A DNA stretch of 64,000 nucleotides from Spiroplasma endosymbiont of Labia minor (GCF_964019845.1 NZ_OZ026465.1:310001-374000), one strand, 5' to 3'; counted from the first letter of the stretch, positions 9,880 to 21,389 are shown. The notes: generated from the sequence alone by a model not told the origin. A program made the numbers and translations.

Positions 9880-11550
9880 GTGAACGAACTAAACAATTTG
9901 TTATTTAACAATTTAAAAAAAATCATACAAGAAATATCTTCAGAAAATATAGAAATTATAATAGAGAGACCAAAACAAGAACCTAATGCTCATTTATCAA
10001 CATCTATTGCTTTGTCATCTGCAAAAAAAATGAATAAAAAGCCAAGAGAAATTGCAGAAATTATTAAACAAAAATTAGAAGAGACAAATAATTATAAAGA
10101 AATTACTATTGCTGGTCCGGGTTTTATAAATGTTTTATTTAATGATGATTTAGTACAAAATGTTATAAAAACTGTTATGTTACAAAAAGAAAAATTTGGA
10201 TCATCACCAAAGAAAAATTTTATTTTCAATTTAGAAGAAGTATCAGCAAATCCAACTGGTTTTTTGCATGTTGGTCATGCACGTAATGCTGCTATTTCAG
10301 ATTCAACTGCACGTATTTTAAAATTCGCTGGATATGAAGTTCAAACAGAATATTATATAAATGATGCTGGTAATCAAATAAACATTTTAGCTATTACAAT
10401 TTTATATAACTATCAATTATTATTAAATAAAAAAGTAGAAACTCCAGAAGAAATTTATGGTGGCGATATGTATATTGAAGTTGCTAAAAAATTTGTAGAT
10501 AAATATGGTGATAAATTTATAGACTGCACATGAAGTGAAAATAAAATAAATAATGAAGAAACCGCCAAAATTTTCAAAGAAGAATCAACAAATTATTTTT
10601 TAGCAATTATTAAAGATCAATTAAAATTGTTTAATGTTTCTATTGATTTTTGATCATCTGAAAAAAAATCAATAGAAGAAAATCAAATAGAAAAAATGTT
10701 AAAAAAATATGCTGAATTAGGTGCTGCTTACAAAAAAGATGGAGCTGTTTGATTAAAAACAACTGATTTGGGCGATGATAAAGACCGTGTGTTAATAAAA
10801 TCAAACGGTGATTATACATACATTACACCAGATTTAGCTACTCATCATGAACGAATTCAACGTTCAAAAGCAAACAAACTTGTAAATTTTTGAGGTGGTG
10901 ATCATCACGGCTATATTGTAAGAATGTGTGCTGGTTTAGCGTTGCTTGGTCATCCACAAGATATTTTAGATATTGATATGATTCAAATGGTTAGATTAGT
11001 AAAAGATGGACAAGAATATAAAATGTCAAAACGTAAAGGTACTGCTGTTTGATTAATAGATTTATTGGAAATGGTTGGGCCAGATGCATTAAGATATATG
11101 TTGGCTTCAAAAAATCCAGCATCTCATATGGATTTTGATTTAGATTTAGTGACCGCAAAAAATTCATCAAATCCTGTATTTTATGCACAATACGCAACGG
11201 CTCGTATTGCAAATATTCTTATTCAAGCTGAAAAAAATAATATAAAACCATCAGCAACTAATCTATCATTACTTACTAATTCAAAAGAATTACAAATGAT
11301 GATAACTTTAGATTTATTTAATAAAAATGTAGAAAGTGCAGCAAAATCAAGATTACCACATATTATTACAGAATATATACAAACACTTACAAAACAATTT
11401 CATTCATATTATGCAGAAAAAGACATTAAAATTGTTGATTTAAATAATATTGAATTATCATCACAACGTATAACTTTAATTAAAGCTTTAGAACAAGTTT
11501 TTTCAAATTCATTTAATTTAATAGGAATAAGTGTAGTGGAGCAAATGTAA
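9880..11550 (+). CDS. argS: Arginyl-tRNA synthetase
   Basis: 556 aa with a GTG start supported by AGAGGAAAA. Class I synthetase. The N-terminal Add-1 domain is followed by the HIGH-equivalent HVGH (residues 130-133) within [19 protein letters not shown]. The KMSKR loop is intact (381-385) and followed by KGTAV. The anticodon-binding DALR domain occupies about 440-556. Several TGA(Trp) codons. Its stop overlaps the next ATG (TAATG). Confidence 0.96.
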
Positions 11551-13067
11551 TGATAGATTTGCTGTATGTGTATCCTGTTTTAATTGGTGTAGCATATGTT
11601 TCGCAATTTTATTTTTTGCGTCAAGAATCGTTTAATTTAAAATGAAGAATATTTGCTGTTGAATTACTGTGTTTTTGAATTCCGATGGGTTTTGTTACAA
11701 AAATGAATATGGATCAATTCAATTTATTTACAGAACAAGTTCCGAATCAAACATCTACATCTATTGAATCTGTCTTGGCTATTTTTGGAGCAACAGGTTT
11801 TTTTACAATCATTTTAAAACCATTGGCTACTTTTATTACTGGCAGATTACATCATCGAAGATTTTGAATTTGACCTTCACATTTTTCTTTGTTGTTGACA
11901 ATTATTTTTACATATTTAAATTTAAATCATCAACACATAGTTTATATTGTTTTTACTGCAATATTTTTTGCGTTTTCACTTTCATCTTCTTCACTATGAT
12001 ATTTAATAATTCAAGAACAACTCTTTCAAAGAACAAATCCATTTACAACAGCAACAATTACAACTGGTTTATATTTATTAGGTAATTTTACAGGTACATA
12101 TTTTTGAACATTATTGCAACAAGAAATCGCAGTAACAAATTGACGATTGTCAGTTGGAGTAGTTTTACTTGTTTGCATTCTTTCTAATATAACATCATTT
12201 TGTTTAGGTTTTTTTAATAAAGAAGAAAGTATTTATGTGAGAGGTTATGGAAACAAAACAATACATTTTGATAAATATAAAAAAATATATTTATTATATG
12301 TAATTGTTATGTCATTATTAATATCTTCAATTTTTAATTTTATGAATTGTCAACTAATGCAATTTTATTTACTGGCGTTCAACAATATTGATATACAGTG
12401 ATTTTTTAGACTACAGGATGCAGCTGGATTTATTCCAGAAATTTTAGTTGGTTTTTTAATTTATCATTTTATAAAACGGAAAATATCACAAACAGTTTGA
12501 TTAACTATTTGTTCTTCTTTAGTTACAATAAGTGTTGTTTTGATTTTTATAATACATAATATATATTTTTTAGCAGCAATTTATATAATTTTAGGTTTAA
12601 TGTATACGCAAATAACTTATTCATTATTTTCTATGGCTATATATTGAAATTATAGAACAAAAGGTACACCGGTAACCGGTTATGCAGCAAGTGCAACTAC
12701 AGCAGGAAATTATTTAAGTATATTTTTTATAAGAGTGATGCAAATTAATTCAATTGGTGCATTTCGTTATTTAAATGGTAAAACTTTATCAACTCTTACA
12801 AATGATGATTTAATTATCTTACAAAATAATTATTGAACATATGGGTCTATTTTGATTGGTACTTGTATTGCGTTTAGTTTTATTTTAGTTTTAATGATTG
12901 TATTTTTATTAAAAGAATTTACTCAAATGGCACACAATATAGATGATGCAATAAAACATGATACAAAAATATTGTATGTACCAGTTAAAGGAATTGTAAA
13001 TAATTATTTAACCCCATCATCACATATTTATAAAAATAATTTGAAAAAAACAAACAAGCATTTATAA
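11550..13067 (+). CDS. MFS-like multi-pass transporter
   Basis: 505 aa beginning inside the argS stop codon (TAATG), so translationally coupled. About 12 hydrophobic spans with a longer central loop (about residues 220-245, with KTIHFDKYKKI) and a basic cytoplasmic C-terminus. The overall plan (6+6 spans) and motifs such as GFLIYHFIKRK after span 8 fit the major facilitator superfamily. The substrate cannot be told. About 15 TGA(Trp) codons. Confidence 0.7.
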
Positions 13068-13087
13068 TATTAATAGGAGAAAATAGT

Positions 13088-14140
13088 ATGAGAATATTTA
13101 AAAATAGAAAAATAGACTTTGTATTTAAAGAATCCTATAAAATTATATCCGCAGCATTAATTTTATTTGCGATTATTTGGGGTTATATTATTGGATTTAA
13201 ACAAACAGCTCAGAATGATGTTTTTTTAAATAATCAAAATGGTGGGGTAATATTTGGTGGCGATACTTTTTTGTACACTGTCAATTTTTTCACTTATTTT
13301 ACAATTCAATCTAATATTTTTGTAATGATTTTTTTTATAATCGTTTTAATTTTATATAAATATGAAGGAAAACATAAATGATTATCATTTCCGGTTGTTT
13401 GCATGGTAACTGTTTATATAACTATAACTGGTTTGATATACAATTGCTTGTTGCTTCCAACTGAAGGGGCACCAACAACAACTTCTGGTTGAGTTACATC
13501 AATGATTGAACATGTTTTTGCACCGATTGCAATGATTATTTATCTATTATTCATTATGGAAAATAAAAAATTTTATACTATTAGAGAAATGATTACGCGT
13601 CATTTATGAAGATTTATGTCTTTTCCAATTTTATATTTATTTATAGATATGATTGGTTGATACACTAAAAAAAGTTCTTCAAGTAATTCACTTTGAAATT
13701 TAGATCATCAATTGGTACAATCTTGAGTTTCGAATCCAACAGATGGTAATTTACAATTACTACAAAATTATGGATTTGGAAATGATATAACATCTGTTCA
13801 AAATTGATTGAATAATAATCCAAGTTGAACAAATAATGGAGCTTGTGCTCATTATAATTTTTTATATTTTTCTTCACCAAATGGTCTTTTTGGAATTTAT
13901 GGTTGAATTGGAGCAGTAATAACAATTCTGATAATATTTGGTATAATTTTAGGTTTTATGAGTTTGTATACTTTAGAAAACAAATGAGAAATTGCACAAA
14001 AAAATTATGTAGTTAATGATTATTCTTTAGATGGAGAAAATATGGCTGAAAATATGAATGATTTATATACTGAAAAAGAATCGTTGAAAAAAACAGAAAA
14101 AGATAATAAAAATAGAAAATCAACTAAAAAGAAAGAATAA
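13088..14140 (+). CDS. Pr6Pr/DUF1600-like polytopic membrane protein
   Basis: 350 aa. About six spans, with the segment FFTYFTIQSNIFVMIFF typical of the Pr6Pr-like proteins (F-T-x-x-S-N in the second span) and of the mollicute DUF1600 group. An extracytoplasmic loop of about 100 aa (about 205-290) is rich in Asn, Ser and Trp. The cytoplasmic tail is Lys-rich (KNRKSTKKKE). It uses both TGG and TGA for Trp. AATAGGAGAA precedes the ATG. Family assignment is by pattern, function unknown. Confidence 0.65.
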
Positions 14141-14141
14141 C

Positions 14142-14798
14142 ATGAAAAATTTTTTGACAAGTATTTATTTATTGACAGAAGAATTACAGAAAAAATATAT
14201 TGTTGCATTAAAACCTTTTTCTTTTTTAGAAGTGGATGAAAAATATAATGCAATTAATAATGAAAAAATTGATAAAATTATTGATATTCTTTTTAAAAAA
14301 TCTTTGATTTCAAAATTAAACAAGCAAAAAATAATGAATGCAATTAAATTATCATGTGTAATTAATTATAGAAATGTACCTAATGTAAGTGATTTGTTTA
14401 TATTATATTTTGTTAAAATAAGTAATTCAAAAAAAAGATTATGAATTTCTGAACTAAATAATTTTCTTGATGAAGTTTTATTTAAAAAAATAAATAATTA
14501 TATAAATGAATATGTAGAAATGAAAGTAAACTTAGAAGAACAACTAACTAGTAGAAAACTTACCAATAATGAAATTACATATATCAAAAAAATATTATTA
14601 TGAATTGAAGAAAAAGTTATCTTTTTTAAAAATACGGATAATTATTTTTCAGAAAATAAAAATTATTTTGAAAATATTCTTTTTGAAAATGAGTTAAAAG
14701 AATGGGTTATTAAAAATATCAATTCGAAACTTTCAATTTTGGATTTTCATAAACGAGCGTTCAATATTATGTTAAATAAAACAATGCGCATTAAATAA
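14142..14798 (+). CDS. Uncharacterised helical cytoplasmic protein
   Basis: 218 aa, 1 nt after the preceding stop, so probably the last gene of the argS operon. Strongly helical, rich in Lys, Asn, Ile and Leu, no membrane span, no recognised domain. A TGA(Trp) near residue 101 and a TGG near 190 keep the frame. Its stop codon is inside the terminator hairpin at 14786-14808 and it overlaps the 3' end of the convergent ispG by 8 bp. Confidence 0.7.
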
Positions 14799-14808
14799 TG
14801 CGCGTTTT
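14786..14808 (+). terminator. Terminator overlapping the stop codon
   Basis: GCGCATT (14786-14792) pairs with AATGCGC (14797-14803) around AAAT, then GTTTTTC. The stem also covers the last codons of ispG on the other strand. Confidence 0.85.
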
Positions 14809-15867
14809 TCATTTTTTATAATATTCATCTATTAGTATTTTTAATTCACTTACTAAATTTTCTTGTTTAACTGATTTCAATATTTTTCCGTCTTTGAAAA
14901 TTATTCCTCCATCATGACCACCAGCTATGCCAATATCCGCGTGTCCGGCTTCACCCAAACCATTGACTACACATCCTAAAATAGCAATTTTTAATGGAAA
15001 GTTCAGTTTCTCAGTATATTTTTCAATTTCACTTACAATAGGTAACATATTGTATTCTAATCTACCACAAGTTGGACATGCAATTACTTCAACTATATTA
15101 TTGTATAATCCTAAATTATTCAAAATTTTTTTGGCAACTTTAATTTCTTCAATTGGATTTGTTGATAAACTTACTCTTATTGTATTACCAATACCTAAAT
15201 AAGTAAGAATACCTAAACCAACAGATGATTTAATTGCTCCACTAAACAATGAACCGGCTTCAGTAATACCAATATGTGCTGGATAATTTCATCTTTCAGC
15301 TGCTAATTTATATGCATCAATAGTCATAATAGGATTTGTTGCTTTCAAAGAATAAATTATATCTTTGAAATTTAATTCCTCTAAAATTTGTATATGCTCT
15401 GCTAATGATTCAATCATACATTTTGCAGTTCATCCAAATTTTTCCACTAGTTTTTTCGGTAGTGATCCAGAATTTATTCCAATTCTTATTGGTATTTTTT
15501 TTTCTTTACACTTTTTAACAACTTCTATTGTATGTTCTTTAATGCCTATATTTCCTGGATTTATACGTATCTTTGCAACACCAGCATCTGCAGCTATTAG
15601 CGCAAATTTATAGTTAAAATGAATATCGGCAACTATTGGTAATGGTGATTGTAAAACAATTTCTTTTAATGCATCAGCATCATCATTACCCAAAACAGCA
15701 ACTCTTACAATTTGACAACCTACTTTTTTTAATTTATTAATTTGTTTAATTGTTTCTTTTACATTATGTGTTTTTGTTGTAGTCATTGATTGAATTACAA
15801 TTTCGTTATTTCCACCAATTTGATATGAACCAACTTTGATTGGTTTTGTCTTGTTTCTTGTGTACAT
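14791..15867 (-). CDS. ispG: 4-hydroxy-3-methylbut-2-enyl diphosphate synthase (IspG/GcpE)
   Basis: 358 aa, reading TGA(Trp) at several places including codon 353. It converts MEcPP to HMBPP in the MEP isoprenoid pathway with a [4Fe-4S] cluster. The start motif KVGSYQIGG, the TIM-barrel segments IQSMTTTKTHNV and RINPGNIG, and the cluster ligands CPTC (264 and 267), GCVVNGLGE (Cys299 and Glu306) are all present. Length and domain plan match the bacterial single-barrel form. The start has AGAGGCGAT upstream. An electron donor is available in the window (ferredoxin at 22766). Confidence 0.96.
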
Positions 15868-15965
15868 AATAAAATCGCCTCTTAAAATAGAATATCACTA
15901 ATATTTATAATTGGTCAGCAAAAACACTCATTTTTTTGGTAAAATATATATAGGAGGATTTAGAA

Positions 15966-16127
15966 ATGGCTAAGAATCTTAATATAGTTTGTCTGATTTT
16001 ACTATTAATATTAGGAATCATTCCGGGTATTGTTTATGCAATCTTGGGACAACATATTGCTACCTTAATTGTAGGATTGATTTGCGGAATCATTCCAGGA
16101 TTAGTGTATTTAATTTTTTATCACTAA
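15966..16127 (+). CDS. 53-aa membrane miniprotein with a tandem GIIPG motif
   Basis: A small gene with a strong AGGAGG (15953-15958) and TAA at 16125. Two hydrophobic spans each contain nearly the same block: ILGIIPGIVYAIL (about 16-28) and ICGIIPGLVYLIF (about 39-51). The block resembles the second span of Pmp3/UPF0057 proteins (GYIPGIIHA), here duplicated. It has its own terminator. No other family seen. The spacing, start context and repeat argue for a real gene. Confidence 0.75.
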   Translation: MAKNLNIVCLILLLILGIIPGIVYAILGQHIATLIVGLICGIIPGLVYLIFYH

Positions 16128-16149
16128 TTATTTGTATAATTTATATTTT

Positions 16150-16183
16150 AAACATTTTCAAATTTATTTGGAAATGTTTTTTT
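16150..16183 (+). terminator. Terminator after the miniprotein gene
   Basis: AAACATTTTCAAAT pairs with ATTTGGAAATGTTT, followed by seven T. Confidence 0.88.
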
Positions 16184-16232
16184 GTTTTATGTTTAGACTT
16201 TATAAATGTTATATTAATGATAGGTGAAAAGT

Positions 16233-17102
16233 ATGATAAGAGAAGAATTCGAAGATGCATTAAAACTACTTAAAAATAAATCTGCTAAAATTGTTAAAAA
16301 CAATTTTAATAGCATAGATTTAATCGAATTAAAGAACGCTTCTCGTGATATCATAGATTTTTTAATATTGGATAATGACGATATTATATATTATGTTTTT
16401 AAAAATATTAAATATGATATATCAATAAGAATAGAACCAACTAAATTACTTTTTTCAAATGAAGAAATAGATAATTTATTTCATGTAATCAAAAGGGCGC
16501 TTGAAAAATTTTTATTTCAATATGCAAATTCTTTCAATTTTTATATTTTTACAGAAATAAAACATATGGTTAGATTTTTTATTGCAAAAAACCATAATGA
16601 TATAACTTTTAGAAATTCAGAAAAATTATATAGTATGGATATGCTTGAATTTCATGAACAAAATTCTATGTTTAAATATCTTTTTTCAATTTTTGATAAA
16701 TTTGCATATATTGCAAGACACTTGAGCAAAAAATATAATCCAAATTATGAAGAAAAAACAGATGTCAGATTTTCATCAACTTTTGTTAACGATGTATCTT
16801 TTTTATTAAAGTCAAATGAAGCAATACTTAATTTAGATACAACTTTAAACAAATTATTTAAATCAAATTCTTGACATTTTGTTAGAAAAATGAGAAACAT
16901 TATTGAACATAATTTTGCAGATCCATCTTTAAAATATAATATCCAATGAATAATTGATATACTATTTATTTTAGTGGCTAGATTGATGATGCAAATAATA
17001 GAAGATTTTAAAGAAAATGACATGATAATCCAGCAATTGCAAAAATCTAAAACCAACAATAAAGAAGAGGAACAAAATAATGGAAAGATGACAAACGGTT
17101 AA
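16233..17102 (+). CDS. Uncharacterised protein upstream of scpA
   Basis: 289 aa. AGGTG (16222) is spaced for ATG 16233; a GTG at 16224 in the same frame overlaps that site and is less likely. All-helical, Lys/Asn/Asp-rich, no signal peptide. A hydrophobic stretch near residues 232-250 (WIIDILFILVARLMM) may be a membrane span or a buried helix. The last 23 bp overlap scpA. No family recognised; position suggests co-expression with the segregation genes. Confidence 0.7.
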
Positions 17103-17850
17103 TTTAGCGAATTTTAATGGTCCATTAGACTTGTTGTTGCATATGATTAAAGAAAAAGAAGTAGCAATTGAGGATGTAAATCTAACAGAACTTTCAAATC
17201 AATATATTGATTATATATATTCTTTTTCTGAATTAAATTTAGAAGTTGCTAGTGAATATTTGACAATGGCAGCTTATTTGATTGAAATAAAAACTAAATT
17301 TTTAATTCCCAAAATGGATAATGAAATTTTAGATGAATATGAAAATCTGGAAAAAGACGAGCTTGTTAGAAAACTTTTGGAATATCATAAAATAAAAGAA
17401 GTAACTTCTTTTTTTAAAGATCAACAAACAGAATTTTTAAAAACATTTTCAAAAGATAAATCAGAAATTAAAGTAGCAAAAATAAATGAAGATAGTTTGC
17501 CACTAGCATTTCCAAATATAGATTTGGATAAATTTTCTAAAATTTTTCTTAAAATTCTAGAAAAAAATAAATTACAACAACCGAAAATAACTATTTTAGA
17601 AACAAAACATATTTCAACAGAAATGATTAAAACTACATTACTGGAAATGTTTCAATCTAATATTAATAATGTCTGAAATTTAGAAGAATTGCTGTTATCT
17701 TTTAAACCAACAATATCAACTCTAATTGCCATTTTTATTACACTTCTTGATCTTGCAAAAAAACAAATTGTAGTTTTAAGTCAAAAAGAAGATGATATTA
17801 TTGTAAAATACATTAGTGACAATGAAATGATTGGTGAAATAAATGAGTAA
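17080..17850 (+). CDS. scpA: Segregation and condensation protein A
   Basis: 256 aa, with TGA(Trp) at codons 4 and near 199. ScpA is the kleisin that bridges SMC heads. The start MERWQTVNLANFNGPLDLLLHMI is the classic kleisin N-terminus, with the helical SMC-neck-binding part following and a C-terminal winged helix from about 180. The start lies inside the upstream gene, so translation is coupled. Its end overlaps scpB by 8 bp. Confidence 0.94.
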
Positions 17851-18397
17851 AGAAAAAATGCTGTCAATATTAGAGGGACTATTATTTATGGCTGGAGATG
17901 AAGGCATAGTTTTAAACGATGCTACAGAAATCTTTGAAAATATTACAATAATTAAATTAGAAGAATTAATTGGAGAGTTATCAGCTAAATATTATAATGA
18001 TATAACATCTGGCTTAACTATTTCAAAGTTTGCGGGCAATAGATATAGAATGTCTACTAAAAAAGAAAATTATGAGTGATATTTAAAACTTGTTGATGTA
18101 AAAACAGAAGCTAAATTATCTAATGCCGCAATTGAAGTATTAGCAATTATAGCTTATAAACAACCAATATCTAGACCAGAAATAGAAGAAATTCGTGGCG
18201 TAAATTGTGATTCAATAATTTATAAACTTAAATTTAGAGAATTGATTGAAGAAGCAGGAAAATCAGAATTACCAGGAAAACCAATTAATTATAAAGTAAC
18301 AGATAAATTTATGAAATTATTTGAAATTAATAGCCTAAATGAACTGCCTCAAATAGATTTTGAAAATAATGATACTATAAGGACTTTATTTAGTTAA
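17843..18397 (+). CDS. scpB: Segregation and condensation protein B
   Basis: 184 aa. ScpB dimerises and binds ScpA in the SMC complex. Two winged-helix domains can be read: LSILEGLLFMAGDEGI (first) and NAAIEVLAIIAYKQPISRPEIEEIRGV (second), the latter being the strongest family signature. Starts within the scpA stop region (ATGAGTAA). Confidence 0.94.
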
Positions 18398-18398
18398 T

Positions 18399-19142
18399 AT
18401 GCAAGAAAGATTACAAAAAATTATAGCAGCAAGAGGTTATACATCTAGACGTAAAGCCGAAGAATTAATTTTGGCAGGTAGAGTAAAAGTTAATGGTATA
18501 GTAATTAATAAATTAGGTGAAAAAATAAATGATGATGCAAAAATTGAAATTAATAATCGTGAATTAATTAAATCTGAAAAAAAATACTATTTTTTATTTA
18601 ACAAACCAAGATTAGTATTGACAACTTTAAAAGATCCAAAACAAAGACCAACAGTTGCGGATTATTTTAAAAATGAAAAAGTTCGTTTATTCCCTGTTGG
18701 TAGGTTAGATTATGATGTTTCTGGGGCTTTATTAATGACAAATGATGGCGAATTTGCAAATTTTGTAATGCATCCAAAGTATGAAATTCAAAAAACCTAT
18801 TTAGCATTATGCAACGGAAATGTTTCAAAACATCAAATTAATAATTTGATGAAAGGCGTAGTAATAGATGATGATTATAAAACAAAAGCAATAAATGCAA
18901 AACTTGTTAAATATAATGTGGAAGATGATGAATCCATAATTGAATTAACAATTGCAGAAGGCAGAAAACACCACGTAAAAAAAATGCTTATCGCTGCCGA
19001 TATATATTTAAAAAAATTAAAAAGAACAACCATTGAACATCTGCAAATTGCAGATGTACCATTAGGCAAATATAGGTCATTGACTGCACATGAAGTTAAA
19101 CAGTTATACGGTCTTTTTGCGCAATATAAAAGTAAAAAGTAA
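18399..19142 (+). CDS. rluB: 23S rRNA pseudouridine synthase, RluB family
   Basis: 247 aa. An N-terminal S4 domain (RLQKIIAARGYTSRRKAEELI) is followed by the catalytic core with FPVGRLDYDVSGALL, whose Asp is the nucleophile, and EGRKHHVKKM. The RluB/E/F family modifies 23S rRNA near U2605. The conserved order scpA-scpB-rluB is kept. It starts 1 nt after the scpB stop. The Lys-rich C-terminus runs to the start of the next gene. Confidence 0.93.
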   Translation: MQERLQKIIAARGYTSRRKAEELILAGRVKVNGIVINKLGEKINDDAKIEINNRELIKSEKKYYFLFNKPRLVLTTLKDPKQRPTVADYFKNEKVRLFPVGRLDYDVSGALLMTNDGEFANFVMHPKYEIQKTYLALCNGNVSKHQINNLMKGVVIDDDYKTKAINAKLVKYNVEDDESIIELTIAEGRKHHVKKMLIAADIYLKKLKRTTIEHLQIADVPLGKYRSLTAHEVKQLYGLFAQYKSKK

Positions 19143-19149
19143 TGATAAA

Positions 19150-19782
19150 ATGAGAATTGCAATATTTGGAACTGTAGGAGCTGGCAAATCAACAATTGCA
19201 GAAAAAATAGCAGAAAAAATAGACCATGAAATTTTTTCAGAACCCATTGAAGATAATCCTTATTTTGATTCATATTATGATGATATTAAAAATAATGTTT
19301 TTAAAACACAAATTTATTTCTTGGCTGCAAGGTCAAAACAATTAAAACAAGCTCGTTCTTTAAAAAATATTATTTTCGATCGAACTATTTTAGAAGACCC
19401 TATTTTTACACAAGTGAATCATGATTTAGGAAATATTTCAGATGTTGATTTTAAAACATATAACGATTTTTATGAAAATGTAATTTTACAAACACTATCA
19501 ATTCCAGACGAACGAGTTAAATTTGACATAATAATTTATTTAAAAATTTCAACTAAAAAGGCAATCGATCGCATTAAAACTAGAGGTAGAATTCAAGAAC
19601 AAAATATGGATAATACATATTGAGAACAATTAAATAAAAGATATAATGACTTTTATGAAAAATATAAAGATAAATTCAATTTTCTCGTTGTTGATGCAAA
19701 TACAGATGATTTTGAAGCAAAAATAGATATAATAATGAATAATTTATATAAATTGAATAAAAATAACACATTAAAAAAATAA
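19150..19782 (+). CDS. Deoxynucleoside kinase (dAdo/dGuo kinase type)
   Basis: 210 aa. P-loop GTVGAGKST at 7-15, the DRT..ED motif DRTILEDP (77-84) and the lid RIKTRGR (about 137-143) mark the dNK family that phosphorylates salvaged deoxynucleosides, essential where de novo nucleotide synthesis is lost. TGA(Trp) at codon 158. ATG 19150 puts the P-loop at the usual distance; an upstream in-frame ATG at 19090 would overlap rluB by 53 bp and add nonconserved residues. Confidence 0.9.
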
Positions 19783-19800
19783 TTTTTCGGGTATTTTTTA

Positions 19801-19806
19801 TATAAT
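19801..19806 (+). promoter_or_regulatory. -10 box for yebC
   Basis: TATAAT, 28 nt before the ATG, in a TTTTTTATATAATTATT context. No -35 recognised. Confidence 0.45.
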
Positions 19807-19833
19807 TATTTAAATAAACAAGGAGATAAATTT

Positions 19834-20556
19834 ATGGGAAGAGCTCATGAAGTTAGAAAAGCATCGATGGCTAAATCAGCCGCAGCTAAATCAGCATTAA
19901 ATGGAAGAGCAGCCAAAGAAATATATATGGCAGCAAAAAATGGGGTAGCTGACCCAAATGCAAATTTGGCATTAAGATCAGCAATAGATAAAGCAAAATC
20001 AAAGCAAATTCCAAGTGATGTTATCAAAAGAGCAATTGATAGAGCAGCTGGTGGCGACGCAGAGGCTTATGTTTCAAACAGATATGAAGGATATGGTCCT
20101 GGATCAACTGCAATTATTGTTGATTCATTAACTTCAAATGTTAATAGAGCAATTGCAGAAATTAGGGATGCTTTTAATAAAAATGGCGGTAAATTGGGTC
20201 AAAATGGCTCTGTTTCGCATATGTTTAATGCTACTTCTATATTTGAATTTGAGGGTAAAACTTTAGAAGAAACGCTTGAATATTTAATGGAAAAAGAAGT
20301 TGAAGTAAACGATGTAATAGAAGATAATGGCAACATTATAGTTTATGCACCATTCTCATCATTTAGTGAAGTGAAACAAGCATTAGATGAATTTGGTATT
20401 AAAAATTATAAAACAGCTGAAACAATTATGACTTCTGAAAATAAAATAATTGTTAACGATACTGAAGAATTATCAAAATTTGAAAAACTTTTAAATAAAT
20501 TAAATGAATTAGAAGATGTACAAGCTGTATATCACAATGCGGATTTGTATGAATAA
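19834..20556 (+). CDS. yebC: YebC/PmpR-family protein
   Basis: 240 aa, full length for the TACO1/YebC family. Starts MGRAHEVRKASMAKSAAAKSA with the family motifs ALRSAIDKAKSKQIPSDVIKRAIDRA, RYEGYGPGSTAIIVD and NGSVSHMF. Members have been described as DNA-binding regulators and, more recently, as translation factors that relieve stalling at proline stretches; the sequence cannot decide. AAGGAG is well placed. Confidence 0.95.
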   Translation: MGRAHEVRKASMAKSAAAKSALNGRAAKEIYMAAKNGVADPNANLALRSAIDKAKSKQIPSDVIKRAIDRAAGGDAEAYVSNRYEGYGPGSTAIIVDSLTSNVNRAIAEIRDAFNKNGGKLGQNGSVSHMFNATSIFEFEGKTLEETLEYLMEKEVEVNDVIEDNGNIIVYAPFSSFSEVKQALDEFGIKNYKTAETIMTSENKIIVNDTEELSKFEKLLNKLNELEDVQAVYHNADLYE

Positions 20557-20603
20557 ATTCGGTTAATTTGCAATAGTAATGAAATTATTTGGAGGTGATT
20601 AAT

Positions 20604-21389
20604 ATGAATTATCAAGTAATAATAGGATTTGGATTAGTTTTTGTTGCTTGATTTTTTATAATTACTCTTTTTGTAAGAAACACATTACTAATTAGAAGAA
20701 CTAATGTATTACCAATAAATTCGGCAGATGATAATATTTCAACAAGCCGAATTCAAGAAATAATTTCAAAAGCAAAAATGTATTTTAATATTAGTCATGT
20801 AAATGTTATTTATGCAGAATCAAATAATATATCATTAATGCATTCATATGATAGAAAAAATAATAAATTATTAATTCCAAAAATATTATTTAGTTCTGTT
20901 GGGTATGAAATAGATTGAATTTTAGGTTATATGTGATATGCATCAAAAATAATTCACAAAAACAAACAATTCATACTTTATAATTCAATTTATAAATTTA
21001 TAATTCCGATATTATTTAGTTTATTGTTAATTGTAAGTGGTATTGCAATAATTATTGTAGGATTTTATATTTCAAATCCTAGTTTTTATGCTGACAGTGA
21101 TGAATTACAATTTTTATTTAAATATCAAGTATTTTCAATTATTTCATTAATCTTATGTATGATTTATTTTTTACTTGTAGTTGCTCCGGTCAATTGAAAA
21201 GAGAATATGGAATTTAATTTTGAATCAGAAATCAGAACCTTTATAAATAATGTTTTATCTGATTTTAAAACAGATTTCATTGCTGCAAGGCAATTTGCAC
21301 ACGAAATAAAGCAATTTTATTTGCCATCATTTATAAAAACAAACAAAGTTAGTGATTATAAATATTTAGGTGTTTTTTCTTTTCATTAA
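20604..21389 (+). CDS. YugP-like membrane protein lacking the HExxH zinc site
   Basis: 261 aa. The plan follows the YugP/neutral zinc metallopeptidase family: an N-terminal span, a helical region with VIYAESNN and NKLLIPKILFSS, then two spans around 140-165 and 180-205 ending APVNWKENMEF (compare the family's LPVEFNAS). Where the family has AAHExGHA, this protein has ILGYMWYASK, with no His or Glu. It would be catalytically inactive if homologous. Identification rests on the order of motifs only. Strong GGAGGTGAT before the ATG; several TGA(Trp) codons. Confidence 0.6.

Noticed and set aside
11864-12085. Separate small Phe-rich membrane ORF
   Set aside because: It is an alternative frame inside the MFS-like gene, whose own frame is continuous when TGA is Trp.
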